From the NCBI GenBank assembly GCA_001598975.1, contig BBXU01000096.1, positions 1 through 29,309 of the forward strand: a stretch of DNA of 29,309 nt, in the 5' to 3' direction. Numbering within the stretch: position 1 is the first letter of the stretch; each line of letters opens with the position of its first letter. The notes under the pieces are model-generated. The model was not told where the DNA came from. It saw only the letters and a program-made list of their open reading frames with translations, and ran no database searches. Shown in pieces: positions 9,296 through 20,064 of the stretch. This DNA is from Parachlorella kessleri. Its lineage: Eukaryota; Chlorophyta; Trebouxiophyceae; Chlorellales; Chlorellaceae. Made by a program: the position numbers and the translations under genes.

Positions 9296-12200
9296 ATGAA
9301 CGCTGGCAAGCATGAGCTGCCAGACATGTTACAGGGAGGCTGGTGGTTTGGGCCACGCCAGGCCGCAGCCGGCGAAGAGCAGAGCGCACCAGCCATGCCC
9401 CAAGCAGCAGGGCAGCAGCAAGGGAGGGCGTCATCCGCCTGGTGGTGGCCTTTCGGCGAAAACAACAACAAGAACACTAATGGCACCCCAGGACAGCTAG
9501 CGTCAAGCGCTCAACAGCATACGCAGAACAGCGTGAGCAAGCAGCGCCTGGCGCGGCCACGCAGTACGCCTGCCAACTTGGATGCGGCCGCTAGGGCACA
9601 GCCCAAGGTTCGCCCGCCACGGGTTGCCTCGAGTGCCAAGTTGCAGGCCAGCGCTGTTACAGAGCAGCGAGCAGCTGGCAGCACCGCAGCAACCCGCAGC
9701 GTGCCGCCTGTAGAGGCCAGCAGCAGCACTGTCGCTGCCGCACCAAAAAGACCGCTTAGCAGCAGGCAGTTGCGGCCTGAGGGACAGCCGAAGGCAGCTG
9801 GTGTTAGGGCGAGTGCGTTGAACAAGCAGCTGAGTTACCAGGAGCGGCGGCGACACTGGCGTGAGAGGTGAGTGCTGGACTTGTCGTCCGGTATGCCATG
9901 CCCACAGACGTGCTTTTGTGTGTAATCCTTGCCAGAGCAAGGTGGATTGAGATATGTATACGTGCGCAAGCCTTGTTTGTTGTTATTCCAATATCTTAAA
10001 CTTTTCAGTGCTATCATTATTAGGTTGCGAGATGGTTTCACGCACTGTGCCTTTGTTGCAGGCTTGAGCAAGCCAAGGCGAAGGCTGAAAGGCGTGCAGC
10101 TGCCAGCGCTACTGCGGCCAGTGAAGGGGCGCCAGGGCCTCCCAGTGGCCTGACTGGCACGGCTCGCAAGTTTACCAGCCGCCATATTGCCATCCCTGCC
10201 AGCAAGCTGGGCAACGCGGCTGGGAGCTCGCACTCCACGCCAGCTGGCTCACCCATAAGAAGGACTACCTTGGGAGGAGAGGCAGGGTATGAGGGGCAGC
10301 ACCATACAGCACAGCAGGCAGGCGGTCGGCAGGGCACCTCGCATGGTTCCCCACCAGCCGAGTTCCTGGATGTGCCGCCAATATGGCAGGTGAGGATGAG
10401 TTGAACGTGACGAGTGCTCTCTGGTTGGACTATCAAAAAGATGCTGAGGCGCTTGTTGACCCAAGCAAACCTTAGTGCAGGCTGCGCTCGTGCGCAGGTG
10501 AAATGAGTTTTGTCTGTTCAGGGAAGTCTCCAGTTTGGGTAGTGGCTCTTATCCAGTCTGGCATGAAGATGCCAACTGTTTGGCTTGGCGCAGGGCTTTC
10601 AAACTGCCGAGGCACCTTCCGACTTTAGCACCTGCAGCGAGGACCAGCTGCGCCGCTTCCTGCAGCAGGCAGGTCGCACATTGTCAGCGCTGGACCTGCT
10701 GGCAAGCGCTGGGGACACTGGGCAGCTGGTCGGCGCAGCGCGCGAAGCGCGCAATGCCTGGGAGGTGGAGCGTATCATGGTGGCCTGCCAGTGGCCACAG
10801 GAGGTGCTGCGGGTGCCGCGGCACTCTGATGCAGCCACGCTCAAGACGGCGTACCGGCGCGTTAGCATGGCGGTGCACCCTGACAAGAACACAGTAGGTA
10901 CGTGATGCTTTTGACTGAACCGTTCAGTGGTAGGTGTATGATGGGATATTTGGACTTGCCAGGCTTTCCCTGTGTTTCTAACTATAATTGGGCTGAGCTG
11001 CACGATGTTCGAGGCTGTGGCTGGAGCAGTGTCTATTCCGAAAAACATGCAGCTGTGCAAGACCTGTTGTGTCATACAGTTTATGACGCTTTTTGTCTCG
11101 CACCGAGTGCAAGCTTGATGGGTTATACAACTTTTTCCGGCATGTCAGACCCGGGTTGCAACTGGAATGTTGTTGTTCGCAGCTGGTGCCTCGGATGCCA
11201 TGAGCATTGTGGCAGACGCGTACAACATGCTGACCCTGGCTGGTGGCAAGTCCGCGGCGACAATCCCCGCCTTCATGCGCCAGAATCACCCCACGCGGCA
11301 CAGCAACCTCCATCCCGGCTCCCAAGCAGCGCCAGCAACGGCAGGTGCTGATCCTCGTGGGCCTGCCACCTCCGAGCCAACCCCGCAGCAGCAGGAAGAG
11401 CAGCAGCAGCAGCAGCAGAGGCAAGGGCAGTCTCCAGAGGCAGCTGGCCTGACTAAAGGGCCAGATGCAGCAGAGGCAGGCGGAGCAGCAGGCTATGCTG
11501 CAAGCTCACATGCAGAGAATAGCCAGGAAGGCAGCATCAGCCATGTGTCCAGCTTTGAGTACCTGGCAGAAGAGCACTACTTTGCTCAGCATCAGCGCAA
11601 CAGCAGCGTAGAGCAGCTGGGGCAGCATAGCTTTGAGGCGGAGCAAGGGGGTGCGCCTGAGCTTCCCTCTCGCCATCTGGCGTCAGAGGGGACGGAGCAC
11701 TGGAACCCTCATGGCCACCTGTCCTCCACTGATGAGCTCTCACCTAAGCCAGGGGTACCAGGCAGCAGCAACAACAGCAGCAGCCAGGCAGCGGGAACTG
11801 CAGGGCAGCCGAATTTGTGGACCTCGGCAGGCATTCCCATCAGCACAGGGCTTGGCAACCGCTCAGAAAGCATTCCAGTGCCAGCAGCAAGGAGCAGCTC
11901 CTCCAGGGGCTCTCTTGGTCGGTCGCCAACTGTCACGTTCAGCCTGTCAGGCAGCCCCGCTGGCAGCCGGCCTGAGACTCCCTACAGGCCAGCCAGTGCC
12001 ACCTCAAGCTACACCCCTAGCCACTCCCGCAGCTCCAGTGGCCACAGCTTTGCCAGCTTTGAGGCCACTCAAGGTGGCGGCCCATCACCGTCAGCAAAAC
12101 GTGCTGAGGTCAGGTCTAGCCAGGCCGGCTCACAAAGCCCTGCAAGTCCAGGCCTAGCTGGAGGCAGATTCAGGCCCAGCTCACCAGCAACTGCTGCGGC

Positions 12201-12315
12201 TGCTGGCCATCAGATGGCAGGTGGTGCAAGGGCTACTGGTGCGAGCAAGCCGACGCAGAAGATAGTGGTGAGGGTAAAGTACAAGACAGCCGCTGCTGCC
12301 GCTCCGAGGAAGTGA
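9296..12315 (+). CDS. J-domain (DnaJ-like) co-chaperone with long low-complexity C-terminus
   Basis: Likely HSP70 co-chaperone that stimulates HSP70 ATPase through its J domain. Exons: 9296-9867, 10062-10389, 10594-10897, 11183-12315, giving 778 residues with matching phases. The J domain spans about residues 367-420: WPQEVLRVPRHSDAATLKTA, then YRRVSMAVHPDKNTVG with the essential HPD at about 395-397, then SDAMSIVADAYNML. Intron 3 splits it just after the HPD loop. There is no Gly/Phe region or zinc finger, so it is a class III (DNAJC-type) protein. The N-terminal 300 residues are Ala/Gln/Ser-rich with a basic helical patch (QERRRHWRERLEQAKAKAER, about 180-200). A possible regulatory helical stretch precedes the J domain. 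The last 350 residues are Ser/Gln/Ala/Pro-rich and probably disordered, ending in a basic KIVVRVKYKTAAAAAPRK tail. Client and location are unknown. The start at 9296 is the first ATG in the open frame; an upstream non-coding exon cannot be excluded. Confidence 0.85.
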
Positions 12316-13650
12316 TGAGGGTTGATTTTGCATGCAATTTGGTGGTCGTGGTCTGGCTGTGTGTGGCTACTTTTTATAGCAGGCTGAGGCTAGAGCTAAG
12401 TGCGGCTACCCCAGCCGTATTGGAACCTCTCTTCTTGTGCTGTGTGTGTTTGCAAGCCTCTCAGCGTATTCTGCTGCGGGCTGGCATTGTTTCAACCTCC
12501 CTGAACTGAATATCAACTCAATGTTTGGTTATTATGCCGGTCAGTATTTTACATGGCGGTCAGTACTTCTCCTGCATTGAGCAACGGTCATATGGTGTGT
12601 ATAGCTCCGCTTGGGCATCACTGGCTTTGTACAAATCTGTGCCTGAAGTGTTATGCGCGCTGCTCTCTGTAGATCAGTAGCCAGTACCAAGCTGTGTTAC
12701 AGAAATGCAGACGACCTCTGTCGAATGTGGATAAATTGGCTTGATGGATGATTTTGTCATCCACTGTTATGTGACAATGACTTGCTTTCAAACCGTATGC
12801 TGGCTATTCTGTGGTGTAACCCGCATATACATACAGGGCAGGTCAGCTGATTACTGCAACAGTTTACCGGAGTGGCAGAGCTTGGGCAGACGCTGTGCTT
12901 GCGGAGGCACATGCAAGCACACCCATGTGCGTATTACTGCTAAAGACAGCCGAGGCCATAGACCTCTAGCTGCGGAGCAGGTACCTCGCCATCCTTGCGC
13001 CCAGAAATTTGCCGCCATCGACAGAGAGCAAGCATACTGTGCACCAGCCCTTGCTAATCATGCGGCAGAGAATAACTACATCCAGCCCCGTCGGTACAGT
13101 TCACACCAGCCTCTACTCTGTTTGCATTGCCTGCCACCATTAACAAACCTCCGCTGCCACTACACTTCATCTTCAACTCTGTTCGCACAAGTAGCCACGC
13201 TTGCTAAACACTCTGTCTGGACAGTTCACCCCTACCTCTCCCCCGTCGGTACAGTTCACACCAGCCTCTACTCTGTTTGCATTGCCTGCCACCATTAACA
13301 AACCTCCGCTGCCACTACACTTCATCTTCAACTCTGTTCGCACAAGTAGCCACGCTTGCTAAACACTCTGTCTGGACAGTTCACCCCTACCTCTCCTCTG
13401 TTTGCACTGCCCAATAGCAATAAGAACCCCGGCTCTTCGTGTCTGCCCCTTGCCTGTCTGCCATTGCCAAAAAAGAAGTGGAAATAAATTTTAAGCAGTG
13501 AGACAACAGGTCACGGCTGCTCGCTTCCTGTCCATACTACCACCATAAACAAGCCGTCTCATGCACCACAAATCTCATGCACCTCACCCTGTCCCACCCC
13601 AGTTTGGCTATTGGGCCAGGCTGCCATGTCCAACACAGTTTCAGCAACAG
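12316..13650. other. Tail-to-tail spacer between the J-domain gene (+) and ABCG-A (-)
   Basis: About 1.3 kb containing both 3' UTRs. A sense TGTAA lies at 12815-12819, about 500 nt after the J-domain stop, and could be its polyadenylation signal. No TGTAA was found close to the ABCG-A stop on the minus strand. The 155-bp tandem duplication occupies 13086-13395. Open frames across it shift frame between the copies, so it is not coding. Confidence 0.6.
13086..13395. repeat. Perfect two-copy tandem duplication, 155-bp unit
   Basis: Copy 1 at 13086-13240 and copy 2 at 13241-13395 appear identical base for base, both starting ccccgtcggtacagttcaca. Directly after copy 2, ctctgtttgca resembles an internal stretch of the unit, a possible third partial fragment. 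The unit itself contains related short stretches (tctgtttgc, tctgttcgc; acagttcac twice). It lies in the spacer between convergent genes. No inverted ends or coding content were seen, so it looks like a recent simple duplication. Confidence 0.95.
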
Positions 13651-16600
13651 CTAGAGTCGCTTGGTCCTCGCCACAAGCTCAATGCTCAGGAAGGCCAGAA
13701 AGCGGGTCCCTACCATGATCCCCAGGAGGATAGCAAGGTTGGGCCCCACAGCTATGCCATTGTCGATTGTGGGGGGTATGACGCTGCTCCCTGGCACTGG
13801 CTGCCCCTGCAACAGGCCAAGCACACAGCGCCAGGACCTAAGCCATGGCTACATGCTCACACAGCAGAGGGCATAAATAGGTCCACAAACAAATCCAAGA
13901 CACTGCAAGGCCCCGTTCCCTACGAGTCTGTAGCATAGCAGGGCTGTCCTGCTGCAAACCTGCGAGCGGAGATACAAGCTGCCTGCCCCTGGATATCCAA
14001 GCTAACATATGCCCAAGAGACATCTGGGATCCTGGGACCCTGTTAACACATGTTGCCTGCCTCCTCACCTCAGCATTGTAGAACATGGTGGAGTCAAACT
14101 GGCTCCTGACAACAGCCGCAAAGGCATACGTAAGGTAGCTAATCTTCCCTATCCACCTGCATCACAAGCGACCGCTTGATGATAGCCACATACCAAACCC
14201 TGGCTACCCACAGCAGGGGTCCCCCGGAAGTCCAACAACCTACCGGGCTACCCACATAAGTTGCTGGATGAGGGGCGGCCAGCGGCAACACAGAGCCTCA
14301 ACAGCAGGTACCTCACGGTTACATGCTGCTGTGGAAGACGCTTGAGAAGGCCGCCCAGGCAAGACAAGCATGGAATTATCAGGCCCCAGCAATGAAACAT
14401 ACCGGAAGTAGACGGGAATCGATGAGATGATGAAGCCTGCAAGCAGGCCAAAAGCATGCAACCGTGTAAAGAGGGCAAAGCCACGGTCAGTGTTCCCAAG
14501 CATGCGCGGACAAGGGCAGCCAGCAAGACATTGAGCCAGTTTGGCTTCCCCAGGCAACTCAGCTCCTGTCCCTCGCAACCCTGCCCTGCTCCATCATGCA
14601 GCCTTTTGTAACTGCTGGTGCCAGCGTACCTGAGAAAGAAAGGAGGAAGAGAAGCACAAAAGTCAGCGCCTGCAGCCACCAGCCAAGCGATCAGGCACGC
14701 CACAGCAGCTTGTTCCGTAGCCAGGTATGTAGCGTACCGAGAGCAGCAGTAGTTGCTACTAGCAGTGGCTAGTATCTAGCCGCCCTGTGCAGGTGCCTCA
14801 GCAGCAAGGCAGGCTCCCGGCTGCGCTCACCAGCACTGCCAGGGTGGCATCCTTAGTCAGCACGGCACACAGCACACCCACGGTCTCGCTTGTCAGCTGG
14901 AACATCACATAGACTGCCAGGTAAACAAAGAACTCCTTGGCGGCCACCACGTAGCCCACCATGAAGTAACACACAACGCAGAATGCCTGCACAGCCAGGC
15001 TCACGGAGAGTTGCGAAAGCGCCGGGGGGAGCACGGTGGCAAGGTCAGGGTGTGTGAGTCACCGGGGGGACCCTGGGCAACAGGGCCGGCAGAGGTCATC
15101 CTGATGATTTGAGTTTGTATGGAGTGGCAGGCGTGAATCACCGCGTCACTAGGCGGAGCTTGACCAGTGCCACACGCAGAAGTCACACACTGTGTGCCAG
15201 CCCAGGAACTAAGGTCCTGTCTGGCGATATAGCAAGGTCCTGTCTGGGTGATGAACATAATAGGAGCAGCTATAGCACCCCTTCAGCTGAGCATGCCAAG
15301 TCCGGTACCCTCACTGCGCCGCCAGCAGCCAAGGCCGCACACCCACCGCAGTTTGTGCAACTTGTATGGGCGTGACTGTCAGCGTCTTGGCACAGAACCA
15401 GGCGCGTAGAGAATACATGCCGCTGCCGGCTTCCCGCCTTAGCAGCACTCGCTCCTTGTCCCACTGGGTCACTGCAGCATGCAGCAAGTGTGCATGGTAA
15501 GCGGGGGCATGTGCTCCGCAGGCTCCAGGGGGGCGGCAATGCAGGGCATGCAAACTCAGCTCAACGTCTGCCCACCACCCGCCCCTCATTGCAGGCGACT
15601 CAAGTATACCAAAGCAGGAGCAGCAGCCACTACAGTCAGGGATGAGAAGTGCGCAGTTGTCGCAAGTTGCAGACGCAGTGCAAGGGACGCTGGGTGGGGT
15701 CAGCGCGCGTGCCGCGCCTGCTGTGAAGCTGGGGGTGAAGCTCAGCACGGCCATGGCAAACCACAGCGATGCAACCCTGTCATTCACGCCCGTATCCACC
15801 GAGTGGCTCAGCTGCAGGTACATGAGACCTGCGGAGGGCGCGGCAGGTAAGAGGAGCGGTCAGCATAAGCTTGTGAGCGGGCCGGTGCATCTCAGGGGAG
15901 GCGATGAGCCGCAGGCTGGGAGGTAGGCAGAGGGAAAACAGGCAGGAGGGCAGTCAGGCAAACACGTACGAGGGTAAGCAGCGTGGTAAAGCCCGCATGG
16001 TCATGAAATGTCGTGCCGCCAGCCTCACAAGGGCCCCACTTGCGAGCTCAGCCTGACAGGGCGCCGTACCTACGAACACGGCCATGAATGCATACTGCGC
16101 AAACTCGGCCATGAGCATGGCGGGGGAGCGCCACCACATGCGGAACATGCGCAACATCAAGATATATGCCTGCATTCGCACAGGAGACAGGCACGCGGGA
16201 GGTTTCTGTGCGCGTTGCCAGCGGTCTTTGGAAAACATGGATGCCGCCCCTGATGAAAAGCAAGCCATCAAATAGGAGCGGCTGGCACCATATTATGGAA
16301 GTCACGCCGCACGTGTGTCGCCAGCATGACTCGGTCGAACACAAGGGTGGGGCCCATGCACTACATCTGTGACATTCACCCAGCAAAGCCTTCCCATGCC
16401 CAGCCAGCAGGCATAGATAAGTCAGTTTGTCACACAACTGATAAACCTTCCCTTGGGCAGGCGTGGCAACAGACCAGGCCTTGCAATCCCCCACCTGATA
16501 CGGAAACGGAGCATGCTCCTGCTTAGTGCTGCTGCTAAGCTGCTCGGGGCCTGCTGGGGCCCCCTCCCCTCCAGCCTCCATATCCAAGCTGCTGCACTTT

Positions 16601-19600
16601 GTGTTCTGCGGCGCTGGCTTGCTTTCAGCAGCAGATCGCGTCCCGAGTTCAAGGTCGGGGGCCCGAGGCGACCCAGCCGGCTGTGCCTAGAGCAAATGGA
16701 AAGGGGGCAAGAAGTGACAGGCAGTCAGAAGAGAGCAACGAGGAACTGGCACCGAGACTGCTGCTTGAGCATGCTATCGCATCTGGCCACCTGTGTGACC
16801 ACTTGAAAGGATGTAAAAGATAGCACATTACACCAGGCATAGGGACCCACCTCTCTTGCTGAGTAGGCAGCTGCAAGAGACTCGACCACGGCCGGGCCTC
16901 GCAAAATATGCATGAAATGGTCAGTCGGGTTGGTGTACACAGGGCAAGGATACCTGCAAAATCGACGTCCACAGGCAGCAGGATGATAGCATGGTATCAG
17001 CATCTGGAGAGGACGTGCTGAGAGACTGCAATAAGAACAGTGCAAAACAGAACCTTGGTTTGAGCTCAAGTGCAACCCAGAGCTTCAGTGCCAGCCAGAG
17101 GGCAAGCAGGGGGGAGGCAACCAGCCAAGGCAGCCAGTTGCAGGTGTCACTAAGGTAGGATAGGCATGGAGTGGATGCCAAGATCAACAGTCTTGTGAAG
17201 ATTCCAAGATCAACATATGCATGTAGCATAGCGAAAGGACCAAGACTTTTCGGCCTGTGCCCACCCAGCATTGGAGAAGAACTCTACTGCGTTCTCCCAC
17301 GGTCCATAGTACAGGAGCTTGCCGGCTCCAAGGAGCATGAAATCGTCAAACAACGACGTGATGAGGGAGTTAGGCTGGTGTATTGTCACGACCACCTGCA
17401 GGCCCCCGAAAGTGTGGAGGTGCTGTAACCAATAAAACATGCCAGCAGGGCTGCAGCCAAGCGGCAGGCAGGCAACCTCCTCCTTCCACGCGTGTGCTTG
17501 AACCATATCCCCGTTTCCCTGGGGGTACAGGGAGCCGTCATCCCGGCAGCACACTGTTGAAGAAAAAGCTAACCACCACATGCTCACAGGAGGCTGCTCA
17601 GGCGCGACATGAACAAAATGCACCCAGCAAGGCCAGCTGTTCGGTATATTTGAGGCCGTTGCTCCCAGGTGCCAAGGGTAGACGGCAGGATGGCCACATG
17701 GACCCTGGCTGGAAAGGCAAGTCAGCAGGCTCAGCATAGCGGGCGTACCGTGCGGTTCTTGCGTGCCAGTGCCACCAGCAGCTCCATGACAGAGACAGCC
17801 ATCTCCGAGTCCAGGCCGCTGGTGGGCTCATCCAGGAACAGCAGGGCGGGGTCCTTCACAAGCTCCATGCCCACGCTGACCTGGCACACAGCAGGCACAG
17901 CGCACCCACAGCATGACATGTCGGCTCATCCCCGCATACCTCCCCTCATGAAGGCGATGCGCCCAGGTTTCACCCTGGGTACAGCAACATCCTGCTCTGC
18001 AGGGTGATGCAGGGTTTCATGGCGCCTACATGGCCACTGCCACGGTATGAACACAGCAGGCTGAGCACAACAGCAGCAGGCACAACTGGGAAGAGCGGGG
18101 TCCTTGCCTAGTTCCTCGCCGGCACTGGGCTGGCCGAAGTGAAAGCCAGAGCAGGTATAGGACATTTACAGCCGGGATAAGCAGCAGGCAAGCGGAGGGA
18201 AAAGTGAGCATAGCAGGTGTTGCACATCCACAGCACCACACAAGGCGAGTGATGTGACTCACAGGATACCGCAATAGATGTAATGTCACCAAGATAGCAG
18301 ACCAGACAGCTCACCCTTCGCTTCTGGCCCCCGCTGATGCCCCGAATCTGCTGGGCTTCATCACCCACAAGCGTGTGCTGGCACTCCTCCAGGCCCTGCA
18401 CAAGTGTGCCACAAGATTCACGTTGCACAGGCGGTCGAAAAAGGGTAACAGCTGCTGTGTGTTAGCTAGTTATTGGTGCAACGTTCATGTGCCGTCTCAC
18501 CGAGAGGCGCCTACGCCAGTGACAATAGGAGCAAGCTGAGTACGAATGCTTTTAAGAGGAGTGTGGCGAGAGTTGTGCAACCCCTGAACACGTCTTCTGG
18601 CCGTCAGGGAGGTAAGTGTAGAACGGCTGCTTTCCCCACCAGCCGCATCCCCTTTAAAGGGCCCCGGTGGGGCTCACCAGCTCTCGTAGGATGCCATCCA
18701 CTTTTGCCATCTTGTCCCGCTTGGGGATGCTGTAAGGCAACTTCAGCAGTGCCGACACCGCCAGCGACTCTCGAACAGTTGCGCTGGCAAGCAGCACATC
18801 ACGCTGCAGCCAGCAAAGCAGCAGGATCTGGTTGGTCTAGCCAAGGGGAAAGCACAATACCACCGAGGCATAGGATATGTGAGTTCACCTTTGTAGCCCC
18901 TTTCCCACGAACAGCCAGAGGGTAAGCATTACGTCTCCAGGCAACTACTGACACTGTGGATGGGAGTCGTTGTCAAGTCCAGACCTTGGGACAGATGCAG
19001 AGGTGCTAAATCACCTGCTGGACATAGCAGCTAATGCGCGCGTAGTCTGAGGGGCGCATGCGCTGCCCATTCACCAGGATGGTGCCGCCAACGGTGCCCC
19101 CTCCAAAGGTCCTTCCTCCTCCAGCCAAGATATCAAGCTGCAGTCCACAGTAGCGGCTATCTCAGAGACAAGGTGCACATGCATCCCTCAGGTAAAGACA
19201 TGCAGCAAAGCCAGAAAGAATTTACGGTCTGCAACGGACACTGCCTCATGTAGCAAAGGTTCGCACCATGGTTGTCTTGCCAGCGCCTGATGGGCCCATG
19301 ATGGCCAGTACCCTGCCACTCTTGCACCAACCAGATATACCTGCACCAACAAAAGCTCCCTTGCAACTGGTCCCAATCCACAGAGCGTGGTTAGAGAATC
19401 GGGACTTTAAGCCAGGACACTGTACTACTCTCGAATGGCAGCAGGATGCAGGACATGTCCGTAGGGCATCCTTTGCTTTTACCTTACCTTGCAGTATTTT
19501 GAACTTGTTGCCAGTCCCTTTGCTTACAACAGTGAAGGTAAGAGCGGAGAACTGTACATCCACCTTGTGACCCCCAGCCCCGCCCTCCCCATCTACACCG

Positions 19601-19611
19601 GACTTGCTCAT
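13651..19611 (-). CDS. ABCG-family half-size ABC transporter, copy A
   Basis: Membrane exporter half-molecule with N-terminal ATPase and C-terminal membrane domain (white-brown complex/ABCG); it would act as a dimer. The substrate cannot be read from sequence. 17 coding exons: 19611-19488, 19340-19267, 19137-19015, 18803-18678, 18395-18315, 17880-17749, 17395-17265, 16953-16851, 16680-16495, 16169-16070, 15828-15718, 15471-15347, 14986-14831, 14669-14630, 14436-14403, 14156-14069, 13806-13651, giving 629 residues with all phases matching. Walker [10 protein letters not shown] is at 57-65, signature ISGGQKRR at 169-176, Walker B LLFLDEP followed by TSGLDS near 189, and H-loop TIHQPN near 224. 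About six hydrophobic segments follow from residue 361. The protein ends ...ARTKRL. Intron 11 begins with GC (15717) where copy B has GT. The linker exon (299-360) differs strongly from copy B. No disrupting stop was seen. Confidence 0.9.
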
Positions 19612-20064
19612 CCCACAATAGTTTGGACTGTTTCAAAGTAGCTGCAGTGGACCTGGCAAAAACTATAGGGGTTCCCTAACATGTGATCCACGACAGACTG
19701 CAGAAACGGATGCAGACCCTTCGAAGCAGGCAGTTGAGCAGCTGTATGTCCCCTGGTCAAAAAGAGCACACTGCAAGTTGCTCAACTATGTTACAGAGCC
19801 GCGCGCGTCTTCCGTTTTGGCGCCTTCGATTACCAGTGATACCCACGCGTGTCACCCCGAGTATCGTTGTCCTGCCCATCATACAATCCTAGCTGTGAGG
19901 CGCAGTAAGAAACAGCGACGGAAGTCTGCCCTAATCAACAGAAATCCAGCGCTGCACTAGCATAACTCATCAACTTCAAGTGGTAGGAATCACTATCACG
20001 CCTTACCCAAGCCACGTCGCCTTGCATGTAACCACAACTTATGCTCAGCCCGCAGGAACCTCAG
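19612..20064. other. Spacer between ABCG-A start and ABCG-B stop
   Basis: 453 bp containing the ABCG-A promoter and ABCG-B 3' UTR. A segment at 19795-19826 (agagccgcgcg followed by ttttggcgcctt) resembles one at a similar distance upstream of ABCG-B. A minus-strand TGTAA at 19791-19795 lies about 270 nt after the ABCG-B stop and could be its polyadenylation signal. Short open frames here look random. Confidence 0.5.
19795..19826 (-). promoter_or_regulatory. Candidate upstream element of ABCG-A shared with ABCG-B
   Basis: About 185-215 bp before the ABCG-A start. On the plus strand agagccgcgcg is followed within about 10 bases by ttttggcgcctt; TTTGGCGCC resembles an E2F/DP site. The ABCG-B flank has agagccgcgcg and gtttagcgcctt at 26080-26121. 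This could be a retained promoter block or chance similarity between GC-rich stretches. Confidence 0.35.

Noticed and set aside
9503..9940. Minus-strand open frames opposite J-domain exon 1
   Set aside because: Antisense shadows of a GC-rich low-complexity exon; no homology or splice consistency.
11633..12157. 174-codon plus-strand frame inside the J-domain gene
   Set aside because: Out-of-frame shadow of the Ser/Gln/Ala-rich last exon, where repetitive GC-rich codons keep other frames open.
12741..13298. 185-codon plus-strand open frame in the spacer
   Set aside because: It runs through the 155-bp duplication, whose length is not a multiple of three, so the copies are read in different frames. 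No family resemblance and no splice partners.
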